From the NCBI RefSeq assembly GCF_014189855.1, contig NZ_BJFN01000005.1, positions 62,001 through 126,000 of the forward strand: a DNA stretch of 64,000 nt, written 5' to 3'. This DNA comes from Buttiauxella sp. A111. GTDB lineage: Bacteria > Pseudomonadota > Gammaproteobacteria > Enterobacterales > Enterobacteriaceae. The notes under the pieces are model-generated. The model did no database searches. It worked only from the letters and a program-made list of their open reading frames with translations, and was not told where the DNA came from. Shown piece after piece: positions 50,401 to 59,366 of the stretch (its first letter is position 1; the number at the start of each line of letters is the position of its first letter). A program made the translations under genes and the position numbers.

Positions 50401-51267
50401 GTGCCTTCTCAGGGCTCGCAAAGCGCTGCGGGTGTGGAAGTCGCTATGGCGCTGACGGGCGAGCAGTACAAATTAGACGTCGGCTCCACGCCATTGGGTC
50501 AGGATTTAAATACCGTTGTCGGTGGCGTTCAGTGGTCGCCACAACTGACCGATTACCTGAAGTTAATTTTGACCGGCGAACGTCGTGCCGTGGTCGACAG
50601 CCTGCTGTCTTACGTTGGTGTGGAAGACAAATACAGCGGTAAGAAATGGGGCCAGGTCACGAAAAACGGCGGGAACGCTCAACTGAGCTACGACGACGGT
50701 GATGCAGGTTTCTACGCGGGCGTAGGTTTGTATAACTACATTGGCGAAAACGTGCCGAGTAACGGCAACGTCACGGGTAATGCTGGCGTATATATTCGCC
50801 CATACCGTGCTGATGACCGTGAACTGAAAACCGGTATCAGCATGAGTTACATGGACTTCTCGAAAAACCTCAGCTACTTCAGCTATGGGCAAGGTGGCTA
50901 CTTTAGCCCGCAGGATTACATCAGCGTTTCCTTCCCGGTGGATTACACGCAGAAGTTTGATAACTGGGATATGTCGGTTGGCGCATCCGTGGGTTATCAG
51001 TCGTATAGCCAGAATGCAAGCCCGTACTTCCCGACTGACTCAGCGATGCAAGCGCAACTGGAAAACTATGTCGCCAATGGTTTTGCTAAAGAGGCGTGGT
51101 ACAGCGGCAGTAGCAAAAATGGTATGGGTTATAACTTGCGTGCCGGCGCTGATTACAAGGTTAACAAAGACATGCGAATTGGTGGCCAGGTCGGTTATGA
51201 CACCTTTGGTGATTACAACGAAAGTACCGCGCAACTCTACTTCCGTTATCTGCTAGGGAATAATTAA
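47422..51267 (+). CDS. bcsC: Cellulose secretion outer-membrane protein BcsC
   Basis: A 1281-residue export subunit. After a signal peptide (GSLTFGAQA-AENN) comes a long array of about 18-20 tetratricopeptide-like helices (residues ~30-800), for example ALAGMGYIAQRKGDYTAAAEYLNRA. The C-terminal ~350 residues form the beta-barrel, ending STAQLYFRYLLGNN-like with aromatic strands. It carries the glucan from the periplasm across the outer membrane. It sits 12 bases after bcsB and two bases before bcsD. Confidence 0.96.
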   Translation: MNHKNKTAHRLLTLCFFGSLTFGAQAAENNPALKALFDQANYWHEKSHDELAKEALQKVLMVDANNTQALYLMALWSQQAGDIKGAAQWRERLASVSPQDGNLQALDNAKQIQQIPRGQLDLARQQARSGNIPAALATWRSLFNGDQPPPSLAPEYYLTMAGDKSLYPQAVAGLRQFTAQNPQDNGGRIALGKVLTYQEGTRREGMDILQNMASGSQDADKALRQALLWLGPTSSDEPYYQTFLQRHPKDTVVQDHYRKNIGGAAKGEGFNALNSGNTEAAKTQFEQVLQTNPQDADALAGMGYIAQRKGDYTAAAEYLNRAANLGGDQSGERKQQADDAEFYGQLASAQAAFKQGNISQALALSAPLAQQSGERGTSAKLFRADVQRHNKDYASAEQSLRGILAEQPNNGAARENLYYVLREQSKTAEAQAMLQTLPASLQAKLQPRVSGGNPADPLRRQAQQAAANGNPQQAIDILQQGVARYPSDPWLRLDLARQLQKQGRRDEASNVMAPSFRPNASNTELYAGALFASENNAWQQSQTLLSRIPAASQTSDMRNLAARVNYNLQMSVAERYLAQGDTVAASNTLKALAMRPPQSPADAGKLAKMLAQTGDVTTAVTIVRDNMRRGVQGNAGDYGDQIAVLNQAGLGREAQAFLASPELQSRSTPTQLASVRNGYVINEADQLRTQGNYAAAYDKLIRAMQNDPQNTDLMFAMARLYQSGKMNKEAGVVYDYLMTRDTPQQDARAGAIDVALANKDVDKAKQLTAGLRNDETPDRLLLLARVAEADGNHQQAMSYLRTARGKLVGLQGTSGDTAPTMGGLALADNPFTPKNTVAPQTASNSLYGDVMPWQVAQLARNPQTAPPGTTRTDLPVETAQAGTLRQVDNMMEQLTEKTATWARGAVAVRGRDGESGLSELTEIKAPLQWSTVPFGDSRLDLNVTPISLNAGSSSDETSRRFGTGALIQGQVAQELYNASTTTPPELPNIDKITVPSQGSQSAAGVEVAMALTGEQYKLDVGSTPLGQDLNTVVGGVQWSPQLTDYLKLILTGERRAVVDSLLSYVGVEDKYSGKKWGQVTKNGGNAQLSYDDGDAGFYAGVGLYNYIGENVPSNGNVTGNAGVYIRPYRADDRELKTGISMSYMDFSKNLSYFSYGQGGYFSPQDYISVSFPVDYTQKFDNWDMSVGASVGYQSYSQNASPYFPTDSAMQAQLENYVANGFAKEAWYSGSSKNGMGYNLRAGADYKVNKDMRIGGQVGYDTFGDYNESTAQLYFRYLLGNN

Positions 51268-51269
51268 TC

Positions 51270-51737
51270 ATGAATGACGCGCAGTTATTGCAGTACTTTC
51301 AAAATCAGCAGACTCAACCGGGCTGGTTCTCTTTGCTCCACATCATGATTGATAGCATGGTGGCGAATGCGGGTGAAGCAGAAAGCCGCCCGTTTCTGAT
51401 ACAAATGGGTGAGACGCTGGCCGAGCGTCACCCATTAGCATTAGCGCGAACTGTGGGCGAACTCGAATCGCAGATAAATCTTCAGCTTGCCCGTTTCAAC
51501 TGGGGCTATATTGATATTGAAGCCAGCGAAACGGCGATGCTCATTCGCCACATGGCTTTGCCTGTTCCCGCAGACGAAGCGCAGCAGGCTTCCTGGAATA
51601 ACGCCTTCAGCGCCGTTCTGGAAGGAATATACGCCCGTTGGTTGCGCGATCAGGGCGGCAAACCGCATGTGTCGCTGTGGCGCGAGTCTTCACCGTCAGC
51701 AACAGTGGTACACTTTCGATATCAAAATAGTCGATGA
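51270..51737 (+). CDS. bcsD: Cellulose crystallisation subunit BcsD
   Basis: A 155-residue protein of the BcsD family, which forms octameric periplasmic rings that bundle glucan chains in Komagataeibacter. Features are QPGWFSLLHIMIDSMVANAG at the N-terminus and WLRDQGGKPHVSLWRES near the C-terminus. No classical signal peptide is visible, as is usual for BcsD. Its presence, together with the absence of bcsE, bcsF and bcsG, defines a type I operon; E. coli K-12 has no bcsD. Confidence 0.92.
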   Translation: MNDAQLLQYFQNQQTQPGWFSLLHIMIDSMVANAGEAESRPFLIQMGETLAERHPLALARTVGELESQINLQLARFNWGYIDIEASETAMLIRHMALPVPADEAQQASWNNAFSAVLEGIYARWLRDQGGKPHVSLWRESSPSATVVHFRYQNSR

Positions 51738-51746
51738 GGTGCTTTG

Positions 51747-52742
51747 ATGTTGCAGCGATGCAAAACGCTGATAGTGGCAATTATTGCCTTGATCTTCAGC
51801 CAGCAAGCGCTGGCTGACACGGCATGGGACAGCTATAAATCCCGTTTTTTAATGCCCGATGGTCGCATTGTCGATACCGGCAATAAAAGCGTCAGCCATA
51901 CCGAAGGCCAGGGTTTTGCCATGATGATGGCAGTGGCCAACGATGACCGCGCCAGTTTTGAAAAGATGTGGAACTGGACGCGAAAAACGCTGCAAAACCC
52001 CGAAAATGGTCTGTTCTATTGGCGTTATAACCCAGTCGAAGCCCAACCGATCACCGATAAAAATAACGCCACCGATGGCGATACGTTTATCGCGTGGGCG
52101 CTGCTAAAAGCGGGCAACAAGTGGCAGAACCCGGATTATCTCAAAGAATCAGATGCGATCGCTAAGGCGCTGGTCGCTCATAACGTGGTGCGTTTTGCTG
52201 GTTTGCAGGTGATGCTGCCTGGCGCAAAAGGTTTTAACCTAAATAGCTACGTGAATCTGAACCCGTCCTATTTTATCTTCCCGGCCTGGCAGGATTTCGC
52301 TGACCGCAGTCATTTAACGGTGTGGCGGGATTTGATTAATGATGGGCAGAAGTTGCTGGGCAAAATGCATTTTGGTAACCCACAACTCCCGTCTGACTGG
52401 GTTTCGCTCTATTCCGATGGCCGTACCGTTCCGGCAAAACAGTGGCCTGCACGTTTTAGTTACGACGCAATCCGTGTTCCGTTGTATGTGTACTGGTTTA
52501 ATCACAACAGCCCTGAGTTGCAGGTCTATAAAACCTGGTGGGGACGTTACCCACGTGACAAAACGCCAGCATGGGTGAATGTCAGCACGGGCGATACCGC
52601 ATCGTACATGATGGATGGCGGGCTCCTGGCTGTGCGGGATTTGGTACTCCAGCCTGCGAATGTGGCGGCTGTGCAAATTACGGCTCAGGAAGATTATTAT
52701 TCTGCGAGTTTGAAAATGCTGGTGGGGTTAGCGGCGAGGTAA
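51747..52742 (+). CDS. bcsZ: Periplasmic endo-1,4-beta-glucanase BcsZ (GH8)
   Basis: Cellulase of glycoside hydrolase family 8, 331 residues, that trims glucan during synthesis. The signal peptide ends SQQALA-D. The general acid is E53 in SHTEGQGF, and NATDGDTFIAWAL carries the subsite aspartate; YDAIRVPLY supplies the second catalytic Asp. The ATG at 51747 follows GAGGT; a TTG just before it is less likely. The gene is last in the operon here; in E. coli it lies between bcsB and bcsC. A strong hairpin follows. Confidence 0.96.
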   Translation: MLQRCKTLIVAIIALIFSQQALADTAWDSYKSRFLMPDGRIVDTGNKSVSHTEGQGFAMMMAVANDDRASFEKMWNWTRKTLQNPENGLFYWRYNPVEAQPITDKNNATDGDTFIAWALLKAGNKWQNPDYLKESDAIAKALVAHNVVRFAGLQVMLPGAKGFNLNSYVNLNPSYFIFPAWQDFADRSHLTVWRDLINDGQKLLGKMHFGNPQLPSDWVSLYSDGRTVPAKQWPARFSYDAIRVPLYVYWFNHNSPELQVYKTWWGRYPRDKTPAWVNVSTGDTASYMMDGGLLAVRDLVLQPANVAAVQITAQEDYYSASLKMLVGLAAR

Positions 52743-52753
52743 ATGCCTCTGTT

Positions 52754-52785
52754 TTCCCTCTTTCTGCAACCAGAGAGAGGGAAAC
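52754..52785 (+). terminator. Strong hairpin at the end of the bcs operon
   Basis: TTTCCCTCTTTCTG pairs with CAGAGAGAGGGAAA (14 pairs, one G-U) around CAAC, 11 bases after the bcsZ stop. No T run follows, so it may be a processing or attenuation structure rather than a classical terminator. Confidence 0.6.
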
Positions 52786-52896
52786 GTACAGATTCCCCTG
52801 ATTCACCAGCCACTGCGTCTAAAATCCACCACAATGCAGTATACTCAGCATGCATAAGAATATGTCCAGTAAGCCCAGTCATTGCGGAGTGTAAGT

Positions 52897-54891
52897 TTGC
52901 GAGTCAGTCGTTCATTAACGATTAAACAAATGGCGATGGTGTCAGCCGTCGCCTTGCTGTTTATTTTCATTTTTATTGTGGTACAGCTTTTTCACTTTGT
53001 GCAGCAAAGCCGCTACGACACCGCCAGCCAGATGGAGAAAATCGCCCATTCGGTGCGTATTCCGCTGTCTGAAGCTATCCTGAAGGCAGATATTCCTCAG
53101 GCAGAGTCCATCCTGAATCAGATTCAACCTTCCGGCATTATCAGCCGGGCGGATGTGGTGCTGCCGAACCAATTCCAGGCATTGCGCAAGAGCTTTGCGC
53201 CAGAGCGCCCGATCCCCGTCTGGATTACTCGTCTGTTCGAACTTCCGGTTCAGATATCGTTACCGCTGTATTCACTGGAGCGCCCGGCAAATCCGCAGCC
53301 GCTGGCCTATCTGGTGCTACAAGCGGACTCCTGGCGGATGTACAAATTCATCATCAGTACAATTTCGACCTTACTGACGACATATCTGCTGCTGGCGCTG
53401 ATTTTGTCTGTTGCGATTAGCTGGTCGATAAACCGTTTAATTGTTCACCCGGTGCGTAAAATCGCCCGTGAACTCGATAGTCTAAGCCCGCACGAAGCGG
53501 CGAGCCATCAACTCAGCCTGCCTCATCTTCACCACGATGATGAGATAGGTATGCTGGTGCGCAGCTATAACCGTAATCAACAAATGTCGCAGCGCTTACA
53601 TGAAGAAACGAGCGCGATGAGCACCCGAAACACCCTGACCGAGTTGCCCAATAAAGCGCTGCTACTGGCATTGCTCGAACAGCTGACAGCCAGCGAGAAC
53701 AAAAATGCGCTGATCGTGATTGCCAGTGAAACCTTGCAGGATAGCGCCGGTGTGCTGAACGAGGAGCAGCGTGAAATGCTGCTGCTGACGCTGGTCGAGA
53801 AAATAAAAGGGGTTCTGCCACCTAAGATGGTGTTGGCACAACTTAGCGGGTACGACTTCGGCATTATTGCGCATGGTGTTCAGGATGCATGGCAAGCAAT
53901 GGCCCTGGCGAAGCAAATCAATGCGGTATTCAACGAAAAGCTGACCATTCACTCTATTTCTCTCAAGCCGACAGCAAGTATCGGTATTGCGATGTATCAC
54001 GGCGGTTTGACGGCAGAACAGCTATATCGCCGTGCGGTTTCCGCAGCGTTTTCTGCCCGTCGCCATGGCAAAAATCAGATTCAGTTCTTTGACCCTGAAC
54101 AGATGGAAATTGCGCAGCGCCATTTGACCCAGGAACACGATCTAATGGCAGCGTTAGACAACCATCAGTTCGCGATTTGGTTGCAACCGCAGGTCAACAT
54201 GCGTACCCGGGAAGTGGTCGGTGCGGAAGTGTTGCTGCGTATGCAGCAGCCAGATGGGAGCTGGGCGCTGCCGGAAGGCTTGATTGAGCGTATCGAAGAT
54301 TGCGGTTTGATGTTCACCATTGGCAACTGGATCCTTGAAGAGTCTTGCCGTGTGCTGGCTGGATGGCAAACCCAGGGCATCACTATGCCGCTCTGTGTGA
54401 ATATCTCGGCACATCAATTACTACACGAACAAATGGGCGCGTCGCTGCTGGAATTGATGGCGCGTTATCGCATCCAGCCAGGAATGTTAATTCTGGAAGT
54501 CACGGAAAGTCATAACATTGATGATCCGAAAAAAGCGGTCAGTATTTTGCGTCCGTTACGCAAAGCTGGGGTGCGAATTGCGCTGGATGATTTTGGTATG
54601 GGTTATGCCAGCCTGCGCCATTTACATCACCTGAAATCGCTGCCGGTGGATGTGTTGAAACTCGATAAGAGCTTTGTCGATGGCCTGCCGGAAGACAACA
54701 CGATGGCGGGGGTTATCATCGGTATGGCGAATACGTTGGGCCTGAAACTGGTGGCTGAAGGAATTGAAAATCAGGCGCAGTGCGACTGGCTATTAAACGA
54801 AGGTGTGACCCTTGCTCAAGGTTATCTTTTCTCCAGGGCACTGACTCTTAAAGAGTTTGATTCAAAGTACTTATCCGCCGCAGATCAGTAA
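52897..54891 (+). CDS. pdeK: c-di-GMP phosphodiesterase PdeK (HmsP-like)
   Basis: Membrane protein of 664 residues (yhjK in E. coli): TM1 near residues 15-35, a periplasmic sensor segment, TM2 near 155-180, a HAMP-like linker, a degenerate GGDEF domain (SGYDF in place of GGDEF, ~300) and an intact EAL domain ([53 protein letters not shown]). It should hydrolyse c-di-GMP but not make it. The start is TTG 52897, seven bases after GGAG, which gives the E. coli N-terminus [14 protein letters not shown]. It flanks the cellulose operon that c-di-GMP activates. Confidence 0.94.
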   Translation: MRVSRSLTIKQMAMVSAVALLFIFIFIVVQLFHFVQQSRYDTASQMEKIAHSVRIPLSEAILKADIPQAESILNQIQPSGIISRADVVLPNQFQALRKSFAPERPIPVWITRLFELPVQISLPLYSLERPANPQPLAYLVLQADSWRMYKFIISTISTLLTTYLLLALILSVAISWSINRLIVHPVRKIARELDSLSPHEAASHQLSLPHLHHDDEIGMLVRSYNRNQQMSQRLHEETSAMSTRNTLTELPNKALLLALLEQLTASENKNALIVIASETLQDSAGVLNEEQREMLLLTLVEKIKGVLPPKMVLAQLSGYDFGIIAHGVQDAWQAMALAKQINAVFNEKLTIHSISLKPTASIGIAMYHGGLTAEQLYRRAVSAAFSARRHGKNQIQFFDPEQMEIAQRHLTQEHDLMAALDNHQFAIWLQPQVNMRTREVVGAEVLLRMQQPDGSWALPEGLIERIEDCGLMFTIGNWILEESCRVLAGWQTQGITMPLCVNISAHQLLHEQMGASLLELMARYRIQPGMLILEVTESHNIDDPKKAVSILRPLRKAGVRIALDDFGMGYASLRHLHHLKSLPVDVLKLDKSFVDGLPEDNTMAGVIIGMANTLGLKLVAEGIENQAQCDWLLNEGVTLAQGYLFSRALTLKEFDSKYLSAADQ

Positions 54892-55054
54892 ACTAGTTGT
54901 TGCAAATGTTATTGGGCTGGCGCGAGTCAGCTCAATTATTTAACAATTTTGTCTACAAATCAGCGCTGTGTCACTTTTGAGTGTTTTTGTGGGTGTTATT
55001 TTTGGTGCCGCAGATCGGAAGGTTTGCGGAATCTCTACCTCTCAAGGACACCCT

Positions 55055-56341
55055 ATGAAACTCTCTCTTTTTAAAAGCCTCTACTTCCAGGTCCTCACGG
55101 CGATCGCCATCGGTATCCTGCTGGGTCATTTTTACCCGGAACTAGGCGCGCAGATGAAACCGCTCGGCGACGCGTTCGTTAAACTGATTAAAATGATTAT
55201 CGCGCCGGTTATCTTCTGCACAGTCGTGACGGGCATTGCGGGCATGGAAAGCATGAAAGCGGTGGGCCGTACAGGTGCTGTGGCACTGCTTTACTTCGAA
55301 GTCGTCAGCACCATCGCGCTGATTATTGGTTTGCTCGTCGTAAACCTGTTGCAGCCAGGGGCTGGCATGAACGTTGACCCGGCAACGCTTGATGCTAAAG
55401 CTGTGGCAATGTACACCGAACAGGCACAGCAACAAGGCGTGGTCGCATTCTTACTGGATGTCATTCCGGGTAGCGTAATTGGCGCGTTCGCCAGCGGCAA
55501 TATCCTGCAAGTGCTGCTGTTTGCGGTGCTGTTTGGTTTTGCGCTGCACCGTCTGGGCCATAAAGGCCAACTGATTTTCAACGTCATTGAAAGCTTCTCG
55601 CAGGTTATTTTCGGCACCATCAATATGATCATGCGCCTTGCGCCAATCGGTGCTTTCGGTGCCATGGCGTTTACTATCGGTAAATATGGCGTCGGGTCGT
55701 TGGTTCAGCTTGGCCAGTTGATTATCTGCTTCTATATCACCTGTATTCTGTTTGTGGTGGTGGTGTTGGGCTCCATTGCCCGTATGACGGGTTTCAGCAT
55801 CTTTAAATTTATCCGCTATATCAAAGAAGAGCTGCTGATCGTGCTGGGCACGTCCTCGTCTGAATCCGCGCTGCCAAGAATGCTCGATAAAATGGAGAAA
55901 CTCGGTTGCCGTAAATCGGTTGTCGGGCTGGTTATCCCGACCGGGTATTCGTTTAACCTCGATGGCACCTCGATTTATCTCACCATGGCAGCGGTGTTTA
56001 TCGCGCAGGCCACCAACAGCCATATGGATATTTTCCACCAAATCACGCTGCTGGTGGTGTTGCTCCTCTCCTCAAAAGGCGCGGCGGGTGTGACGGGAAG
56101 TGGTTTCATCGTACTGGCGGCAACGATTTCAGCGGTGGGGCATTTACCGGTTGCGGGTCTGGCGTTGATTCTCGGTATCGACCGCTTTATGTCTGAAGCA
56201 CGTGCGCTAACTAACCTGGTCGGTAATGGTGTGGCGACAGTGGTTGTGGCGAAGTGGGTGAAACAGTTGGATGAGAAACAACTGACAGAAACTCTCAATA
56301 ATCCAAATTCCGCGAAAAAAGTGAGCGAAGTCTCTTCTTAA
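55055..56341 (+). CDS. dctA: Aerobic C4-dicarboxylate transporter
   Basis: Inner-membrane symporter of the DAACS family, 428 residues exactly as in E. coli, taking up succinate, fumarate, malate and aspartate. Hallmarks are [13 protein letters not shown] (serine-rich reentrant loop), [13 protein letters not shown] and [15 protein letters not shown]. The frame extends 87 bases further upstream, but ATG 55055 with AAGGA before it is the known start. E. coli dctA is controlled by CRP and the DcuSR system; I cannot pin down sites here. Confidence 0.98.
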   Translation: MKLSLFKSLYFQVLTAIAIGILLGHFYPELGAQMKPLGDAFVKLIKMIIAPVIFCTVVTGIAGMESMKAVGRTGAVALLYFEVVSTIALIIGLLVVNLLQPGAGMNVDPATLDAKAVAMYTEQAQQQGVVAFLLDVIPGSVIGAFASGNILQVLLFAVLFGFALHRLGHKGQLIFNVIESFSQVIFGTINMIMRLAPIGAFGAMAFTIGKYGVGSLVQLGQLIICFYITCILFVVVVLGSIARMTGFSIFKFIRYIKEELLIVLGTSSSESALPRMLDKMEKLGCRKSVVGLVIPTGYSFNLDGTSIYLTMAAVFIAQATNSHMDIFHQITLLVVLLLSSKGAAGVTGSGFIVLAATISAVGHLPVAGLALILGIDRFMSEARALTNLVGNGVATVVVAKWVKQLDEKQLTETLNNPNSAKKVSEVSS

Positions 56342-56404
56342 AACCCTCAATTGCCCACGGCGACTTGCCCTCGCTGTGGGCTACTGCGCATAATTGACCC
56401 TTGA

Positions 56405-56428
56405 GCCAAATTCTTTGGCGTTTTTTTT
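56405..56428 (+). terminator. Terminator of dctA
   Basis: GCCAAA-TTC-TTTGGC followed by G and eight Ts. A further GC-rich hairpin (56353-56381) without T run lies just after the dctA stop, and another T-run hairpin (GTGGTGA...TCACCGC, then GGTGGCTTTTTTT, about 56471-56503) precedes yhjJ. Confidence 0.85.
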
Positions 56429-56557
56429 CATTTTAAAAGTGACGTTTCCGCTTCGACGCGGTCAAACGGAGTGGTGAAATGTCACCGCGGTGGCTTTTTT
56501 TCATAATCTTTTGCCACCATTACACTTTTTAATCAGGATTGTTTTCCAGGGGTTAAC

Positions 56558-58042
56558 ATGCAGGGCACCAAAATTCGACTCTTAGCTGGCGGATTGCTGT
56601 TGGTCGCCGCCGCCAGTAATGTGCAGGCAGAAGCACTACAGCCCGACCCAGCCTGGCAGCAAGGTACGCTGGCCAATGGTTTTCAATGGCAAGTCCTGGC
56701 CACACCTCAGCGCCCAAGCGATCGTATTGAGATTCGTCTGTTGGTCAACACTGGCTCATTGACTGAGACCACCCAGCAGAGCGGCTTTAGCCACTTCTTA
56801 CCACGCCTGGCACTTACACAAAGCGGTAGCTTGCAACCCTTGCAGGTACGCTCACTATGGCAGCAAAGTGTGGACCCGCAGCGTCCTCTGCCTCCAGCGG
56901 TAGTTTCGTATGACTTCACGCTGTTTAATCTTAGCCTGCCTAATAACCGCAATGATTTGCTCAAAGAAGCGCTGGTTTATCTTTCAGAAAGCACCGGTAA
57001 AACGTCAGTAACCCAGGATACGGTGAACGTTGCGCTGCAAACTCAGGATATGGTGGCAACCTGGCCGATGGACACCAAAGACAACTGGTGGCGCTATCGC
57101 TTGCAAGGTTCCACGCTGTTGGGCCATGACCCGGCAGAAGATCTCAAGCAGCCGGTTGATATCGAACAACTGAGCGAGTTCTACAAGAAATGGTACACCC
57201 CGGATGCGATGACGTTGATTGTGGTAGGTAACGTTGATAGCCGAAGTGTTGCCGATCAAATCAACAAAACGTTTGGCACTCTTACAGGCAAACGTGAAAC
57301 GCCCGCACCGGTTGCGACCCTTTCTCCGCTCAAGCGCGTGCCTGTGAGTTTGATGACCGACAGCGTGAGCCAGGATCGTCTCTCTTTAATGTGGGATAAC
57401 TCATGGCAGCCAATTCGTGAATCGTCTGCATTGCTGCGTTACTGGCGTGCTGACCTCGCACGTGAGGCGCTGTTCTGGCATGTGCAGCAAAACCTCAGCA
57501 AGCAGAACATTAAAGACCTCAACCTGAGCTTCGATTGCCGTGTGCTGTATCAGCGTGCGCAGTGTGGCATTAACCTTGAGTCACCAAACGATAAGCTGAA
57601 TGCGAATTTAGCGAACGTGGGCAAAGAGCTGGTTAATGTTCGTGATAAAGGGCTATCGCAGGCAGAGTTTGATGGGTTAGTTGCGCAGAAAAAAGCGGAA
57701 CTTGCCAAACTGTTTGCCACTTACGCTCGTACCGATACCGATGTGCTGATTAGCCAGCGTATGCGCTCGTTGCAAAACCAGGTGGTTGATATCGCGCCGG
57801 AACAGTATCAGAAGCTGCGTGGGGATTTCCTGAACAGCCTGACACTGAGTTCGCTGAATCAGGATTTACGTCAGCAGTTATCGCAAGAAATGGCGCTGGT
57901 GCTGTTGCAGCCCAAAGGCGAACCTGAGTTCAATATGAAGGATCTGCAAGCGACGTGGGATAAGGTGATGGTGCCGAGTAAAACGCTGCCGCTAACGGAT
58001 GAGCCTAAGCAGGATGGGGCGGATGTTCCTCCGGCGCAGTAA
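56558..58042 (+). CDS. yhjJ: M16-family protein YhjJ, zinc site lost
   Basis: Exported protein of 494 residues (E. coli 498) with a signal peptide ending SNVQA-E. It has the two-lobed M16 peptidase fold: NTGSLTETTQQSGFSHFLPRL in place of the inverted zinc motif, and WYTPDAMTLIVVGNVD. The HxxEH motif is replaced by HFLPR, so only the first His remains and peptidase activity is unlikely. The function is unknown. The ATG at 56558 follows CCAGGGG. Confidence 0.93.
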   Translation: MQGTKIRLLAGGLLLVAAASNVQAEALQPDPAWQQGTLANGFQWQVLATPQRPSDRIEIRLLVNTGSLTETTQQSGFSHFLPRLALTQSGSLQPLQVRSLWQQSVDPQRPLPPAVVSYDFTLFNLSLPNNRNDLLKEALVYLSESTGKTSVTQDTVNVALQTQDMVATWPMDTKDNWWRYRLQGSTLLGHDPAEDLKQPVDIEQLSEFYKKWYTPDAMTLIVVGNVDSRSVADQINKTFGTLTGKRETPAPVATLSPLKRVPVSLMTDSVSQDRLSLMWDNSWQPIRESSALLRYWRADLAREALFWHVQQNLSKQNIKDLNLSFDCRVLYQRAQCGINLESPNDKLNANLANVGKELVNVRDKGLSQAEFDGLVAQKKAELAKLFATYARTDTDVLISQRMRSLQNQVVDIAPEQYQKLRGDFLNSLTLSSLNQDLRQQLSQEMALVLLQPKGEPEFNMKDLQATWDKVMVPSKTLPLTDEPKQDGADVPPAQ

Positions 58043-58047
58043 CCGGA

Positions 58048-58198
58048 CGCCCTCACCCTAACCCTCTCCCCCAGGAGAGGGGATAGTGCGGCATTCTCCC
58101 TCATCCGGTGGGAGAATATCGGGGGGATAGTGCGGTTTTCGCACTCAAAACAGGGGGCGTTTTTCCCCCTCTCCTTCAAGGAGAGGGTCGGGGTGAGG
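58048..58198. repeat. GC-rich palindromic repeat, copy 4 (yhjJ-kdgK)
   Basis: A long compound copy: CCCTCACCCTAACCCTCTCC, then two internal arms (CCTCATCCGGTGGGAGAA and CCCCCTCTCCTTCAAGGAG), ending GGAGAGGGTCGGGGTGAGGA. It fills the whole gap between convergent yhjJ and kdgK. Confidence 0.85.
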
Positions 58199-58204
58199 AT
58201 TGTT

Positions 58205-59137
58205 TTAGCCAGGCATCGCTTCTTTCGGGATAATCGCGCCGCGGTACTGAATCACGGTGCTCGCAGTCAAATGTCCACGTTTTGCCGCTTCTTCCGCACT
58301 TCCGCCAGTCAAACGCACCGCCAGATAACCCGCGCTGAAAGAGTCACCCGCCGCAGTAGTATCGATCACTTTTTCTTTCGGTAATTTAACCGCAGGCACT
58401 TCTAACGTCGATTCACCCTGAATCGCCACCAGGCAAGAATCTGCACCACGTTTGATAACCACTTCACGCACGCCCGCAGCTTGAGTACGGTGAACCACCT
58501 CTTCAACCGGCTTCTCGCCCCATAGCAAGTCTTCGTCATCCAGCGTCAGGAACGCGATATCAGTGCATGCCAGCATTTGCTGGTAAACCTGTTGCGTCTC
58601 TTCACGACTTGCCCACAGGCGCGGACGATAGTTGTTATCGAAGATGACTTTGCAACCGTTAGCGCGGCATTGAGCCAGCAGCGCCATCAGCTTTTCACGG
58701 CTAGCAGCGTTGAGAATCGCCAGGCTAATTCCGCTCAGATAGACGTAGTCGAACTGAGCCAGCTCTGCACAGATTGCTTGCGCTTGATCGCTTTCCAGCC
58801 AGAAGCGGGCTGCGGCTTCGTTGCGCCAGTAGTAGAAGGTGCGCTCGCCAGTCGCGTCAGTTTCGATGTAATACAGACCCGGTAAACGGTGTTCCAGGCG
58901 CTGTGTCAGTTCGGTATGGACGTTTTCTTGCTGCCAGGCATCCAGCATTTGTTGGCTGAAGTTATCTTCACCCAGCGCCGTAACGTAGTGGACTTCAAGC
59001 GCATCAGCATTGACCTGACGAGCGATATAAACAGACGTGTTTAGGGTGTCGCCACCAAAGCCGCGGCTAACTTCCGCACCTTTTTGCGACAGTTCAATCA
59101 TACATTCACCGATGACGGCGATTTTGCGCGTTGGCAT
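58205..59137 (-). CDS. kdgK: 2-dehydro-3-deoxygluconokinase
   Basis: PfkB/ribokinase-family kinase of 310 residues that converts KDG to KDPG in hexuronate and pectin breakdown. The N-terminal substrate motif is GFGGDTLNTSVYIARQ, the phosphate anion hole and catalytic base lie in DTTAAGDSFSAGYLAVRLTG, and YYIETDATGERTFYYWRNEAAA is characteristic. It is cytoplasmic and monocistronic; E. coli kdgK is repressed by KdgR, whose site I cannot define here. Confidence 0.97.
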   Translation of the reverse strand: MPTRKIAVIGECMIELSQKGAEVSRGFGGDTLNTSVYIARQVNADALEVHYVTALGEDNFSQQMLDAWQQENVHTELTQRLEHRLPGLYYIETDATGERTFYYWRNEAAARFWLESDQAQAICAELAQFDYVYLSGISLAILNAASREKLMALLAQCRANGCKVIFDNNYRPRLWASREETQQVYQQMLACTDIAFLTLDDEDLLWGEKPVEEVVHRTQAAGVREVVIKRGADSCLVAIQGESTLEVPAVKLPKEKVIDTTAAGDSFSAGYLAVRLTGGSAEEAAKRGHLTASTVIQYRGAIIPKEAMPG

Positions 59138-59295
59138 AGCAGTAAACCTGAATTAATGAAATTGCCGCTAGTTTGCTGGTCGGTTAAAAACGAGTCAAAC
59201 GATTTAAAACGATGTTTCGAAAAACTTTGAGCTAAGGCAGATTCTTGTCAATGTGAACGAACTCTCTTTCATTGAGGTTGTACTGAAAGCGAACA

Positions 59296-59322
59296 TAAAG
59301 TTCTCATGCGCTACGCCGATAA
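59296..59322 (+). promoter_or_regulatory. Sigma-28 (FliA) promoter of pdeH
   Basis: TAAAGTTC (59296-59303), exactly 11 bases, then GCCGATAA (59315-59322). This matches the FliA consensus TAAAGTTT-N11-GCCGATAA at all but one position. It lies about 45 bases before pdeH, placing that gene in the flagellar class 3 regulon, as in E. coli. Confidence 0.95.
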
Positions 59323-59366
59323 CTTGTCGATGAGCCATGCGAGTTATCAAAGTAAACAGGACCCAC

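Noticed and set aside
52897-54891. PdeK as a bifunctional diguanylate cyclase/phosphodiesterase
   Set aside because: The GGDEF site reads SGYDF, so cyclase activity is not expected; only the EAL half looks active.
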